DNA of 64,000 bases from Rhopalosiphum padi (lineage: Eukaryota > Arthropoda > Insecta > Hemiptera > Aphididae). The notes under the pieces are model-generated. The model did no database searches. It saw nothing but the letters and a program-made list of their open reading frames with translations, and was not told the origin of the DNA. The translations under genes and the position numbers were made by a program. The DNA is taken from NCBI RefSeq assembly GCF_020882245.1, contig NC_083600.1, positions 13,392,001-13,456,000 on the forward strand. Reading direction: 5' to 3'. This document shows, one piece after another, positions 28,331 through 43,300 of the stretch (the first letter of the stretch is position 1; every line of letters begins with the position of its first letter).

Positions 28331-29460
28331 ACTGCGTTTCGAAAAGCCAATATTCGTGTTAGTTCTTCAAATCGCTTTCCACTATGGTTCGCAGAGTATT
28401 AAACTCTGAAACGGATTTCGTTCGCGCGCGCACACACAATAGCTGTGTATGTAATAATATAGTGTCGTTGGGTCAACGCGTCCGAATCTCTCTGTCTCTG
28501 TCTCGCAACTTTATCTTCGTCCTTTTCTATCTTTGTGTATCCATTCCTTTCAAATTATCTATATAGATACATTTCTCTAAAACTGTGAAAATTAGTGAAG
28601 CGTTAATATAAATCACACAGCTTCAAACACTGATCGCCGGAAACGGTTTTAGAAAAACTTACTTGCGTAAATTATTATTATTATTATTATTATAGTAATA
28701 CATATTTAAAATCAAAGAACCTTCATCTCAAGAATCATTTAAATCCACTGTATGGTTTTTTTAGTGACCATCACGTATTGGATATAAAATCTCGACAGAA
28801 ATCTATATAACCACAGATATAAATGCAACGATTCGTAACAAATGCCGTCGCCTCTTTAGTGTACAGTTCCAGCGCAGTGCAGTATATATATATAATATAT
28901 ATAACTGTATAATACATGTAATAATATATATATATATGTGTGTGTGTAGTGATCGAGAAAGCAATATGTGAAAAGGAATCGTTTACGGCCGACAGTTTGG
29001 ACCGATGGTGCAGATGTCACCAGCCAATAACGTTCCTTCGTGACCCGCTCACCATCCGTTTGGAGCGAGCACATATAAAAAGAAAGCGTAATAAAATTAA
29101 GGACAAATCGGTCGCCGCCGCTGACTTGAAACCAAATTGGCGACCAAACTTCACGGTATAAATAAGCGAGCGAGCGCGTACTCCCTTAATATATATATAT
29201 ATATCAATATACATATATATTTTTATGTATATACACACACACATTTATATATATATATATATACACGTACAATATGCTGCAGTGATAAATCTGCTATGTA
29301 TTATACATTGTACATTTTCGGATTATCGGTGGAAACTTCTTTTTCCCCTCCCTGCAGGGTACGATAAATGGAACAATTTTATCCCCGCGCGACAACCGTT
29401 TCATCTCTTTGTGTTCGGTCCTTTCGGGATTTTGTTTATAGTGAGAGGGAAATAATAGCA
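28170..29460. promoter_or_regulatory. Candidate regulatory island (two GC-richer blocks)
   Basis: Two blocks, about 28170-28520 and 28840-29460, have balanced base composition and frequent CpG (GCGGTGGCCACGCGGATC; GGTCGCCGCCGCTGAC near 29111). They are separated by AT-rich spacer with a TTA repeat and flanked by TA microsatellites (28883-28940, 29187-29270). Several overlapping short frames on both strands are present, as expected in GC-richer DNA, and none is recognisable. Confidence 0.25.
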
Positions 29461-32400
29461 TATAGTAGGCAAAACAGTACTGCAGAAGTACCTATATAAT
29501 ATTATAGCCTTAAATACGTAACATGCACACGACTACGAAAGGGTGATCTAACAGCTGCAGATGATTGGAATTATTAAATTATTAAGAAAACGTACATACA
29601 TAAGAAGTACACCTGTAAAACAATGTAAATATAAGTAGCGGTGGTTTTTTTAGCGAACCATCGTGTTCTCAACCAATCATTAAAATACTGAAAAGTCGTT
29701 TATAATACTTCTTAATGGTTTTTTTTAAATTTATTTTTGTATGAATGACATCCTTATTATTAAAATTACCTTTAAATATATTGATGATCGTTATTGATTC
29801 ATAATTATTTAAAACATTTACAGTTTAAATAACAATTATGGATAAATTATGGCTAACGATAGTAATTCCTCACTACTGGTAATACTCAATACCTTATACT
29901 TATTATATTTTCAATGATTATCAGTTCTTCGAGAAATAAAATGTTTTCATAAATACTATAATAAATATATTTAATTTGCATGTCAACATTTTCATAAAAA
30001 AATATTCCGCTCGAATATCCTAAATTTAAAATAGTGGTTGTTATAAAACTGGATATTCTGTTAAAAATTACAAAATGAATACATAAAAGACTTAATAAAT
30101 ATAAAAATACTCGACTTTTTGATCTATTGGGCATAGAAAAAAATAATAAAAAAAAAATGTCTGAAACTTATTAGTTAATGAATACCGAATGCATAAGTGT
30201 GTTTTAACAATTACATTGTTTAAATAATAAAATATTTAACACTATATATCCGGCTATTACGTCTATTAATATAATGCATCGCGCGAAAATAGTATTCCCT
30301 TTGATCTCGCAATATCGCAACTTTCCCAACGCGAAATGCATTTCGACCGAATAAAAAACCATAGCGCAATCTATGATTTCATATTTCGATACTCTTCGTA
30401 ATCCATAGGTAATACAGGTCACAGAATTTTCGATTATATCGACTCAACGTAATACCTCAACAGCGAATATAACTATCGCACATGTCAACAAAATATGCAG
30501 AACATTCGTATTCGTATAATATAAATAACAAACATAATACTCGTACATAGTGTATATCTTACATTGTATATATTTAAACCATATACATTACAATTTATAT
30601 TTAATAATAATATTTTATTCGAACTTTTTTTGACTATGTTTAGACAGTTTAACTCAAAATATTATCAGAAAATAATAAATATAATATCCATAATGAAAAA
30701 TAATAATTACATCGAATGCTGAGTTATTATGATATAGTAGCCTTATAAGATATCATTATATTACATTATAATAACAGTATAACTGTATAAGTATATAGAA
30801 TAATGTTTTCGTAGGAATTCGATTATTTTTATATAATTTTTTATGAGTTTTTAAAATATTTAAATTTTTTGTTGTATACCTATATCTTAAAAACTACCAA
30901 TTTATACTAATTTTATACTTGTCTAAACTATAATAATATATATTAAGTAAACAATTTAAGAAATAGATTATAAAGCTAGTCAACATATTTTTTTAATAAG
31001 TTAAGAAAGAAACCAATATACTAATAGTTTAGGTTCTTTATCTCTCGAATCTCTCTAAAATATAAATTTAATCTACCTATATAAAAATAATTTTAACTGA
31101 TAATTTTTTCAACCATTACATACCTAGTAGATTTTGTTTATCGTACCTATACGCTATACTGATAAAATATCAATGCAATTTCTAACACCTATATTTAAAT
31201 TTTATTTTAGAACGTAAAAATTTAAGAATTTTGTGTGAGTTACAATATTTAAAAAAAAATGATTTTACTTAAAAAATATTCATAAAATTGTTCAATATTT
31301 TCTGATTTCTTATTGCGTTAATAGCGATTAACATGGGGTTTAGTATAATACTCATCAACATCAGATTACGTATACTATTATATTGGTTGAAAAGTATCCT
31401 GTTATCTCTTTTACATTATCTATTATACTACTACTGTCTACTACAGCTAAACACATTTATTTATAATCACTGATACGCACGTAAACACACCATACGAATC
31501 GCATACCTGCACTTTCTCTATATTTAACTCCTTAAAAACGATTGGTATAGAGTTCAATTCAAATTAAATTGCAAGAGTAATTAGAAAATGTCTATTAAAA
31601 TTGCCATACCTGACTTATAAATAAAATTAATTAATATTATAATTATACAAACATTGCTTTCATTATAAATTTCCATGCATACGAATTTGTTAATTGTCTT
31701 GTTGGTAGTAATAATATCCCACGTTATGATATTTTATTAATATATCACCTATATACAGAAATATGTATATTATTACATTAATTTATTGTACATTTTGTGT
31801 TACATATAAAACTAATGTATTTGTACACTTATAAAACAATCATAGCTTAATAATATTCGTTTCAGAAACCCGTTAATTGCTTTACGAAGCCAAATAATGA
31901 ATCATCTGCACTGTAGGTTATCAAATTGGTGAAACAAAACAGGTGTGTTTATATAAATGTATAATATTGCGTAATGGGTAACACCGTCGAAATGAAAATA
32001 CAAAGTATGTAATAATATTACAATTTTTCCCAAATTTGGATCAGTATAGACTCCCGGGAATCTGCGTGTACGCATGTAGGAATATTGTTATACAACGAGT
32101 TCTGCGTTTGAATTGTTTTATTATTTTACTATACTTTTATGAACTTATGGTATTAATAGTGATTTACTAATGTACATCAATCCAGTGCGAGTGCAACGAG
32201 ACTAAAATATTATAATATTATAAACAAATAATTTACCCTTTATAATATTCCCGTAAGTTTTTGTGGTTTCCGTGGCATGTTCTAACACTTCTAACATTTC
32301 TAACACTTGTATTTATATATTTAGGTCATTAATGCGTTCTTTGAATTGTAAGTCTAGATAATACGCTAAAAATTGTACGCTAATTTAATGATATTTTATT

Positions 32401-32999
32401 GAAGAGTGGGTAATGTTTCTATTATTATAGAATAATCTATAATAGGTATCAATATTTTACTATGTATTTTTTTTTTTATTTTAGTTCATTCTTATATGAA
32501 TTTTGCACAAATTGTTATAAAAACCTTACATTTAAAATCTACTTTTATTAATTTCTAGACCATTTATAGTATTTTTTAAGTATAATAATATTAATTTGAG
32601 TTACTATCTTTAATGCAATGCGAATATTCTTTAAATCAAATTTCAAGATCATCAACGTGGCAACGTTTGGAACTTTAACATGATGACTACTTAAACATGA
32701 ATCTTGAAAAAAATATATTTTTACAATAGTTCTATCGTTTGGTTGAATGCTAGCAGCGTATCTACCCGTGAACTGTGAAAGTGCCCTGAGTTGTAAGTTT
32801 AAACTGCGAGTGTTCAACGTCGGACGAAATGTTGCTAACGTCGTAACTTATGATATGTGTAGGGTATTTACTATTTATACTATACTTGTTTAAACACGCA
32901 TATAGGCGTATTATTATATTTAATATCGTATTGCACTTTTGCATTGAACGTGTGGGTACTAGGTACCCACATTATGTGACGTAAATATTTTAATATTAT

Positions 33000-34150
33000 T
33001 GTTGCGTTTCGACGCGATTTTTTTTATTTACAACGACGTGGCGGGGTCTGTCTGGCTTTAATATGGTACAAATACACAATGAGTTGTTATTCCGGTCGAC
33101 GAACAACGATCGTGATGATTAATTCGCATGTAAAACTTTTACCAGTGTATAGTGCTATAGTATGACAATAAGGGTTCTGTCGACGTGAAAGTCGCGTCGA
33201 CGGGAGATTATTAAAAAAAAAAAGGTCGTTTTTCACATACCGTTTGTATCAATTTGTTTTGTCGGCGGCGACGGCGACGATGGCGTCAAAAAGTAGGCGC
33301 TGTCATTAAAATACAAATTACTGGATAAAAGCGACAGCGGAAATGGTATATATATATTTTCTCGTCCCGTACGCATCATATGATATACCATAATATAACG
33401 TGTATACATAATATCATGTTATGCGTTCGTATAATTTACAATATTTTTTTTTTGTTCATGACATAAACAATTTTTTTTTTTTAATAACCGCATTTTGTAC
33501 GTTGAATATCCGTCTCCGTCGTTATAATTGTACGGCGTACGCCTGCACTGCGCTGTTTGTATATTATAATACCGCGTGTACGATGACTATAATAATATAC
33601 ATTATGTACACACACGTATACGATGAATGCGTTGGTTTTCGCGCATAATATGTTTGCTGCCTGGTGGCAAAGACCGCACAAAGCGAATAGCGTTAATACG
33701 CCCGACCATGTGTGTGTATGTGTGTGTGTTCGTGGACTTGCGTAAATATATATATTATGTATAGCGGCGAAGCGTCCTGGAAACAGCGAGTATAGTGCAG
33801 TGTAAAACGAAAGATTAATGAACCGGGTAACGCATATGCCGATATTCGCACGTTACTTAAGCCGAAGCAACTGGTGCGTGTGGTGTGAATGAGCGAATGT
33901 GTGCGTGTGTACGTCGTCGCGCGTTTATGGGCTGATAAAGTATTTTCTTGTATTTTTTTTTCCTCGACTTAACGCCACCACCGCCGCTCCGAGGTTTACA
34001 AACAACAACGCGCGCCCCGCGAAACGAAAAACACCGAGCACACTGCTGTTATTGCTTTAGATCGCACGCGATTAACCGTACACACACGAGCACACGCGCC
34101 CGGGCACGCATTAACGCGTAATTTAAGCATTGTCACAATATTTAAGTACG
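33000..34150. promoter_or_regulatory. Strong CpG-rich island inside intron 3
   Basis: This is the densest CpG cluster outside the exons: GTCGGCGGCGACGGCGACGATGG near 33260, TACGTCGTCGCGCG near 33910, and ACGCGCGCCCCGCGAAACG near 34008. It ends in a (GT)n tract at 34150-34164. No exon-like frame joins TMTC2. An internal promoter, enhancer or start of a nested noncoding transcript is plausible but not shown by sequence alone. Confidence 0.35.
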
Positions 34151-37079
34151 TGTGTGTGTGTGTGACCCAAGAGTTAAATATGCGTTCACTTGTACTCTGA
34201 AAATCAGTCTAGAAAATGGTAGGATTTGCTTTAGATTTGAAAATACGAAACGTCTTTATTTTGCATCTCTCTGCGGTAACAACGCGTAGGTTATTTAAAA
34301 GAGCATACGTAAATAGCGTTTCTACGGTTTTTAAAATAAAAAACTATTAAGTTGCATAGGTATAGGTACACGCATTTTATACATAATCATATAACCTAAT
34401 CTTTATAACCATCTTATACACCACTACTCTAATCATGATGATGTAATAGTGTAATAATGTACATGCTTATCTACAGGGATTGGTATAAATTGAAATGCAT
34501 TTTGTAAATATTAAAAAATCTATACATATAGAAGATAAATACTAAAAATGGGCATTTATCATTTTTTAATCCGTCGAAATACTGTAATTTTTTTGTAAAA
34601 TATTTCTTAATTAATTAGTTTTTGTAGGTTTCGAATATAATATAATAAATGTTATATGCTTTTGCTTTTAACATCTTAAAAATCAAATAATTTGATTACA
34701 ATGCAAATTAAAATGTTTATTTTTACTTTTTCATAATATAATAGGTCTACCGTATAATATTATACGCAATATGCATTCATCGTTATTAACCGTTTGTTAA
34801 ATATTAACTCTATTACTCTAACAACAAGATAATATAATACATTTCTGACTACGTTTTATTTGCATAATGATGTTACTTGTCGTATTATAATATAATCGTA
34901 ATCATATACACGTATTATAGTATAACAACTTGCTAACTTTATGAATAAAATTCAATCATGTAACATTGAAACTCCGGCACAACTTGAATGTGTTTGAAAA
35001 TCAAAATATGTTACTAATATAATATAATACCAAGTTTAGTGATAAATTAAACTAAATAACTATTCATGGAGTATTGAATGTTGGTTCATACCTATATTAT
35101 ACATTTATAAATTACGAATGCCAAGTTAGAAAAAAAGGCACAATCACGCGTTTAAGTTGAAAGTTTACCTAAATATAAATGTAATATAATTATTAAATTT
35201 TAATTTTTTTTTTTAATTAACGTAACTGTAATCGTAAAATTATACATAATTAACATAAATTATTAAATGACCCTAATAAAATATTATACTTAAAACGAAA
35301 AATAAATAAATAATTATTCAATATCTTTCAACGAAAATTATTTGACAATGTTTAACAAATTCGTATTTAAAATATTTTTGTTCAACACGGCAAACAACTG
35401 AATAATTCATAACATATTTTTTTTCTACATTATGTCGGTTATCTGTGACTTTTTTACTGTCTAGCCATGCAGCCAAATAATTTATCCAAAATCAATAATC
35501 GTTTTAAAATAAATACAAGTATTTCAATTTTCAATACATTACTTTTTTAACATTATTTTAATTTAAAAACCAATTTATTCTTTCATTTTACTTCAAAGCA
35601 TGATATTATTAATAGGTATTTAATATAAATATGAATATTATATGAAGATGGATTTATAAAATTAATAACAAATTATAACTGCAGTCTGCAGATGAATAAA
35701 AAGAGCAATAATAATATTACAAAATAAAAATTGAATAACAATAAAGTACTCATGAATTATGTCAAATTCATCGTTTTAAAAAAAATATAAGACCATAAGA
35801 ATTCTTTATTTCAAACATCAGCTGTTATTACACTTTAAATTAAGAAATATAAAATAGTTAAAATTAAATTTGCTGTATTATACTGTATTTTATTGTACTA
35901 ATATGTATTTATACAAATTTGTAAAAATTACACTATAATCATATTAGTTTAAATATTTAAAAAATAAATTTGTATTCGTTTATTTATATTTTAAATAGGT
36001 AAAAATAGTTCGTTAGAGAACATTTTACAGTATTATACATAATAATTTTAATTTGGTGTTTGTCTGTTTGAAGTATCAAGATAAAAGTAATTTATTCTGT
36101 AAAATATGAATTTTTTCTCAGGTAATTGTTTTTCTGTTGTCACTTGTATATCCCAATGTACTTATTATAAACATAAACACATTCAAATTTCTTACCAACA
36201 TTTTTTTTTTTTAAAAGGATACATGAATTACCTTCCGATTTCAAAAATATTTTCCATTTAAATAGCTTCAAATTTTAGATAGTAGTCCTCTTATACTGGA
36301 ATCGCCCTTAATAGATAAAAATTAATCAATTTCTAGTTTAAAAAATGTATTTTTTTTTTAAATTAAAAATAATTATAAACACGCGCATCGGTTAATATAC
36401 AAATATATAAGAACTTTTAAACTATAAAAAAAATTAATAAATTAAATAAATTGAATAATATGTTAATATCAATTATTATAAAAAATGTATAATTATGTAA
36501 ATAATAATAATTCAATAAGCCTATATACTAATTATATAATTTGTACATTTTTATATTAACATAACAATAATGAATAAATAAATATTTTATTGTCATAATT
36601 ATATAAGTTATAGAGAATAATAATGTTTTTAATAAATAGATCAATATAGAAATATAATAATAAAATTGATAATACCAGTGAATATAGTAGTAAATAATTT
36701 AATAATAAATAAACTCTGGTCCTCTTCACATCACATTGCACTTTCTTATTGATCTCCTTTAAAATCTCAACTACATTCTAATTCTAATTCTAAATTATAC
36801 CAATAAATTAACGAAACTATAACGAAAAAGTCAAAATTTCTGAATCTTATCTTGACCTATTCACCAAAAATTATTTTTTTTTTTATTTAAAGTTCATCGA
36901 CTAAAATGCTGTCAATGAAAAAAACGACACCCAAACGATTGAGATCTTTGCAACGAGACATGGAAAATATAGTTAAAAAATAAATATAGTTAAATATAGT
37001 TTTTAGTGAAAGAAATGAGTTGAATTACTCTCAAAGTCGTCATCAACGTATAATGTATAATAAAGTATAATAATTATAT

Positions 37080-37760
37080 ACCTTATGTCACCACTGATAT
37101 TCGATTTTCGGCGTCAGACCCATGAAACGGAAATGGAGTGTAGGTGGTGGTCGCGTCGCATAAACTATACCCGTGTATATCTGTGTACCATCGAAGGATA
37201 GAACGTCGTGATGACATTACACCGCACGACTTTTGTCGGGCTTGAGGAGGCGACCGTTGTGAAGAGAAGAGAAGCGGAGTATGCGATTTATGGTCTAAAA
37301 GCTGTTGGAATATAGTACGTATATACCTAAATATAATATAACATAGACAGTATATCCGTGTAGGCATACCATAGGTAGTATGTATATGTATATCAAGTAT
37401 ATATAATAATATACATATACGATAATACACATACATTCACCTCTCGGGTGGCCTTTTACTCAGCAGTGGCGAAAACACGCGGTTGCCGCGGCATTGGGGT
37501 TGAAAGATATTAATTCTTGTTAAATGGCCGTGTTAAATGCCGCGGCGTGTGCTCGTGTATAATCGTTCGGCGGCGGAGAACGGTAATTGCGCGCATTTCT
37601 CGGACAACAGGTCGCCATAAATTAGAAACAGTTCCGCCGACGTACTACTACAACGCGCCCGGTCTTTTCATCCGACCGTTGCCGCTCGCGATTCTTCTCA
37701 GTGCAGCTTTATTATAATAATAATAATAATAATAATATGCACGTGTAACTTTCAGCATAC
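37080..37760. promoter_or_regulatory. Candidate regulatory island with CpG clusters
   Basis: Two clusters, about 37085-37290 and 37440-37700 (GGTTGCCGCGGCATTGG; CGTTCGGCGGCGGAGAACGG), end in a TAA microsatellite. A 117-codon minus-strand frame (37083-37436) covers the first cluster. It is partly made of AT-rich spacer and shows no domain, so I do not call it a gene. Confidence 0.25.
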
Positions 37761-40700
37761 CGCGTCGTTATTTTTTTATACCCTTCGTGACCCACACTGG
37801 TGGAATTTATAACAAAAATTATATTATAATACAACAGTATAATAAAAATAAATTAATATTCTTTTATAGACCATCAAAAAAATTAAGAATGTAGATTCTT
37901 GAACCAATACATAATATTATTTTAGTTAAGTTTAGACCTAAATATTTTTAAATGGGAATAATATTGGCTTGTAAAATGTGGATAAGCATAATTCTTTTTT
38001 CTTATATATTTTAATATAAAATTAGTGTATAGTAACGAATATACAAATGTCTAATTTATTACTTTAAACAGCTTAAACTTGATACATTAAATAAAAAATG
38101 TTAATAATTCTAATTTTCTGTTTGATATTTTATTTACGATTTATAGTTGTTAATTTAATACAAACAAATATAATATTACAAAATAACAATTGATAGACAG
38201 AATATTATGCAGTTGGTGAAACTTGAATTCATTGCGTAATAATTATTTTCATCATATATGTATAGTATTAATATTATTTCTATAGATTAGATTCTATCCG
38301 CGTTTGTATAATACCTATATATATAATAATAGAATATGTACACGCTTTCAGCCAAAAAATGTGTAGTTAGATCCCGCGGGTTCAGCTTGCGACAACAAAA
38401 TAAAGTATATTATAGTCGCTCGCCCGCTAGGTGTTTATTTCACCTCCGGCACCGCTCTTCGCCAAAAAACAACATCGTTGTTCTTATTAATTTTGTTATT
38501 ATTATTATAATATGTAAAACGATAAAAAGCGCACTCCGCACAAAATAATCGGTTGATTTTTAAATCTCGTTTTTTGCGAACTTTAGCCCTGGCGTTTGAA
38601 ACTACACAATATATATTTATTGTGTGTATTATACATAAATTATAAGTTATAACTGCCTAATATTTTATAAGATATGAAATTTATTGGTGATTTTTTTATA
38701 TAAAATATATAATCCCGGGGTATCTACAATTTTCCAATTTAATTTTAAAAAACATACATGCGAGGTCATGTGATGCGGAGTGTGCATGTGCGTATATAGG
38801 ATCATAATGACAAATGTTTTTAAATTGTTACCATGGTAGTTTAACACGTAACGAGTTTTAAAAATTATTACTTTCCTCATATTTTTGCGTTTATTATCTA
38901 ATATTATACCATATTGGATTACAGTATATGGGTGGGTATATGAGTTTCCTACTGTAACTGTACATAATAAATTATATATTTTAATATACCTGTTTATCTA
39001 ATCCAAATTTGTATTATTATTATTACTATTTTTGCAGTTAATTTTCATTTCCACCCTTATTTTTAAAAATAAACAGACAAATAAATTACTTTTATGATAA
39101 AAGAGTGTAGTTACATTTAATTAATTATAATATAAAAATAGTATTGTAGACATGATAAATTATCATTTAGATTGTCATTAAGATGCTAAGGATTATAATA
39201 TTATCATTTTGAATCGATCGATTGGACTTTTTTATTTATGTATTATAATAACGTACTATACCTACTATTAATAAACGTTTCGAAAATCATTCATATGTGC
39301 ACACACTATACACTTTTATAATTAAACAATTTATTTTAAAAATAATTATACGTTATTATATATTACTTTCCACAAAACTATAGTAAATTTAATAAGAGAA
39401 CAAACTAGATGAGAATTTCTGGTATTTGAACAATGTTATTTGGAACGAGATCTGTACATGCTTAATTTATTTATTTCATGGTATTATATAACCAAAGTAT
39501 GTGATGTATATATTGAATTTCAAATAATTGTAATCACAAATATTACATATTTGAAGTTATTTTGTATATTACATCCCATTCACTATATTTCCTCTTATAT
39601 AATATACCTTTAAGCATATATTAACTATTTGTGTTCATTTCACTTTTCATTTTTTCCTTTTTTTACATCACGATAATTTTTCAAAAAAATAACCATTCCA
39701 GGAATGTATTTGTTTTATATTTTTAAAAATCGTTAAGAATTAAAATAATTGTACAACTATGGATAATAATGGAACCCGTATTAACAGTCGTATTTTCTAA
39801 TAAATATGTACTGCTATTATCCATTACGTAATACTCTATAGTAATAAAATACTAAGTAATACATTATGTTCCTACACTTTAGTAGTGTTTTAATATCGTC
39901 TTGTTGTCTTTGTTACATAATATTGTTATGCACTTGCAAAATGTTATTAAGCTTGTGTGACAACTCGTTTGAGTAATTTTTAACTAATATTTTTTCCTAC
40001 TTCCAAGCTCATGTTCAAAAAAAAAATTTATATTATTTTTTTGATTCATTAATTTTGTTTTTTATTTGTTAACCAATTTTATCTTTATAGGTTGTTTTTA
40101 ACGACATAACAGGGCAACATAACTTAAAAAACTTTAAATGTTTATTTGTACAACTTATTTCAACTATATAATAAATTACTAGTTCAGCATTCAATAAATA
40201 TTATATTTAAACATGTTCAAATTATTTTCCTCAGAATATGAACAGTAAAAAATATATAATTTAAAAAAAATACTTAAAATTATAATTCGGTTCTTTTGAA
40301 AATATAATAGTGTTATTATTACTTATAAGTTATAACTATCTTCAAACAATATAAAACACTATTTTTGAAAAATACAAAAATTGTATAGAATTATACTTTA
40401 TAAGAGTTGTACATTTGTACGTTAAAAAAAAATCACCATAAAGCATTATATTATATACCTATATATAAATAATATATATGCGTTTAATGTGAAATAAATA
40501 TACAACTTGATAAAAAAAATAAAACTGTAAACTGTATAAAATACATTTTAAAGTTAATAAATAAAACTTATTCTACTGTTTGGTATCCCAAGGGTCTGTA
40601 TTGAAATTTTAATCGAAATAACCATACATAAATAGTTTGAACTATATTTTTATCCACCAGTAATAAAACTTTTATATTGGAATCTAGCAAATAATGCTTA

Positions 40701-41439
40701 TTACTTGAAACTCGTGTGAGACGGGGATATATTTTTGAAACGTAATAAAAGATGATTTTCTATTACGTACCTTTATAAAATACAGCCAGTCAAGTTAAGC
40801 CGTTTAGTTTCTATTGTTTATTATTGATAAAATATCATATAGATTTTTTTAATTGTATTTTTGTTTTAACATTATACAACCATTATAACCATTAACCATC
40901 ACCTACTGCTGCAGTTCATTAACGATTAATTATATTATAAATAAATGTATATACACTCAATACAGTATTATAATTTATAATAGCATATAATTATAATATG
41001 CATTAACATATATTTTTCGCTTTGATGTTTTTTTTTTTACAATACAATGTTGATTAAATATTTAAATAATGAATAAGTATAAAGTAATTTATTCATAGAG
41101 TATTGTCTATGTTGATTTGATTACAATATATAATATATTATAAAAAAGTTAGTTAAATTTACGAATTGTTCATTAGATCAACAATATTTAGAAATAACTT
41201 AACGAGAACTTATAGTAAAGTTGTACATATAGTTTGTATTTTTTTAACCGTTTGCTCTATAATTGTTAGAGCAATGTATACAAGTTATTTTCCATATAAT
41301 TATATTATAGTTTACGAATTTGAGAAATTTGCATGTCAATGTGTTTTTAGATCTTTTAAGAAGTTTTCTCTTTGAATATAATATTACGGGACAAAAATCA
41401 TATTTGAAAGGGTTTTTAATATTGTACAAAATAAATAGC

Positions 41440-42120
41440 CGCCGTTTCTAAAACTATCGTTGAACAAAAAAGTTTAGCCAACGCACGCCCAAATTGCACA
41501 TGAAGTTAGTTACGACAGAAAAAAATGGCGAAAATTAATTTCCTAAGGCAGAAACTTATCCGTCGACAACAGTCTAGTTGGTAACACGTATAAATTGCAC
41601 GTGTACGTGTCACGTGCACAGCTTCGAACTTCTCGGGGCGGAAAGACGTGAGTGTGGGTGTTTAGAGGGTAATAGTGGAGGGGAGCATTACGAGCGTCGT
41701 CGTGTAGAAAAGCGCGTAAGTCGACTGTAATTGCAATTTCATAACACCCCCAAAAAACAGCCTAACCAAACCTATAACGTAACCGGTAAAACGCGTGTAT
41801 AAATTACATAATAATGTTTTTCTGTTGATTTTTTGTGGGCGCATTGACATGTGTTATATAGATTATCGCTGAGAATTTATGATTCGAATCTGTAGGTATA
41901 GGGGTTTTATTTTCCGGGAAAAGTGTGCAATTTTTTTTCCCCAAAAATAACGACTTATCGTTACCTACAGAATACAGGAGAAAATATTTATAAGGATAGG
42001 TAACTTACTAGAAGGTGTGGTGTCCAGTCCACTGAACCTCTGCACGTTTCTCTCTACCTCCCTTCCACAGCCGTGGTAGTTAGATGTCACACACAAACGT
42101 GAGTTACGTAAATATAGCGC
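41440..42120. promoter_or_regulatory. Candidate regulatory island containing paired E-boxes
   Basis: A GC-richer block with two perfect CACGTG E-boxes at 41598-41603 and 41611-41616, exactly 7 bp apart, inside a near-palindrome (TGCACGTGTACGTGTCACGTGCA without its last bases). bHLH dimers (CLOCK/CYCLE, Myc/Max, USF, MITF types) bind CACGTG, and closely paired E-boxes with a 6-7 bp gap are known at circadian targets. The sites are directly visible; occupancy and function are inferred. Confidence 0.4.
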
Positions 42121-42981
42121 TGTAAAAACATTTAATGGTCCTATACTATATTATCGTGTATAAATTGTACGCATTTTGCTCAACTCGGCTATTTTTATTA
42201 AGTTAAAATATATTAAAAAAATAAATAATTTTTTTTAATAAGATACAATTATATTAGTAGCCAATAGATTTACCTTGGTGAACTTACGTTGTGCCGACCG
42301 ATATATTAATATATCTTTTATGTGGTTAAGAAGTAAAATTACTTAACCCTGTGGTATACGTATAACTAGACTTACTATAATATGTATTATATTATAATAT
42401 AAATTCTCTATTTAATGTACCTAAACAAATTATGTGCACTGTAATGTTTCGGTATGTATTTACAATTTATATAATATATTTTATCGTATTATCGTAACAT
42501 AAACTAAATATAAACGAGTATATACTTGTATACAATGTATAAATTGCCTAAATAATGTCCTTAATGAAAGGCGTTCGTTGTTTTTTTTATAAGCGAAAAT
42601 TGGATGTCTTTATGTGCACCGATTAATAACACGCGTTCGGTGGTCGTAAACAACTTGCCGTTATTTAGCTGCAGCTAATACCGTGTGATTTCGTTCGTTT
42701 AATAGAAGCACTAATACGACGTATATGCTGAAATTACTACAATATATCTTTATTATACGTTACGCTTGGTAAGTAATAATACCGTTATGGGAGATACCTT
42801 ATACAACTGGCTATATCAAGCGACGTTAAATAAAAGTATAGTCGACGACTTAATTGTGAAAATATCGAATTTTCAGACCTAGACAGTAGACATATTAATT
42901 CTTAATAATTCATTACGAAATTTAGACTTAAATTTTATACCAAAAATCTTGATGTATTTATCTATCTAAAAATTATACGTA

Positions 42982-43300
42982 CAGTGAACTCTCGATTATC
43001 CGCGAGCGGATTATCCGTTGTCTTCCGCGGAATCATCTACATATATTTATGTATACAAAATGAAATATATATATCTTCACATTATACTTACATAATTATC
43101 GGTTTAATTGGGTCGTGATAGCCAATTACTCGATAACGACATAAAATACAATACGATTATTTAATACATATATTAATACTTTTTGGTAATTGTTGTTACG
43201 TTTAATAAATTCATAATTTTAATTTTTCGGATTATTCGCGGAATTCACTTATCCTTGGATACCCTGCCATTCTATTCCGTAGATAATCGAGAGTACACTG
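42982..43300. mobile_element. pogo/Tigger-like MITE (319 bp, non-autonomous)
   Basis: The left end CAGTGAACTCTCGATTATC and the inverted right end (CAGTGTACTCTCGATTATC on the minus strand) match at 18 of 19 positions. The following bases (CCGCG...GGATTATCCG and the inverted CGCGAATAATCCG) are also related. A CAGT start with CTCGATTATCCG is typical of pogo-like Tc1/mariner relatives, which duplicate TA. The left flank is TA and the right flank AA, so one flank has mutated or the exact end differs. No transposase frame is present. Confidence 0.8.

Noticed and set aside
37083..37436. A 117-codon minus-strand frame in intron 3
   Set aside because: It begins in AT-rich spacer (Tyr/Ile-rich) and runs into a CpG patch; no recognisable domain, start context or splice sites.
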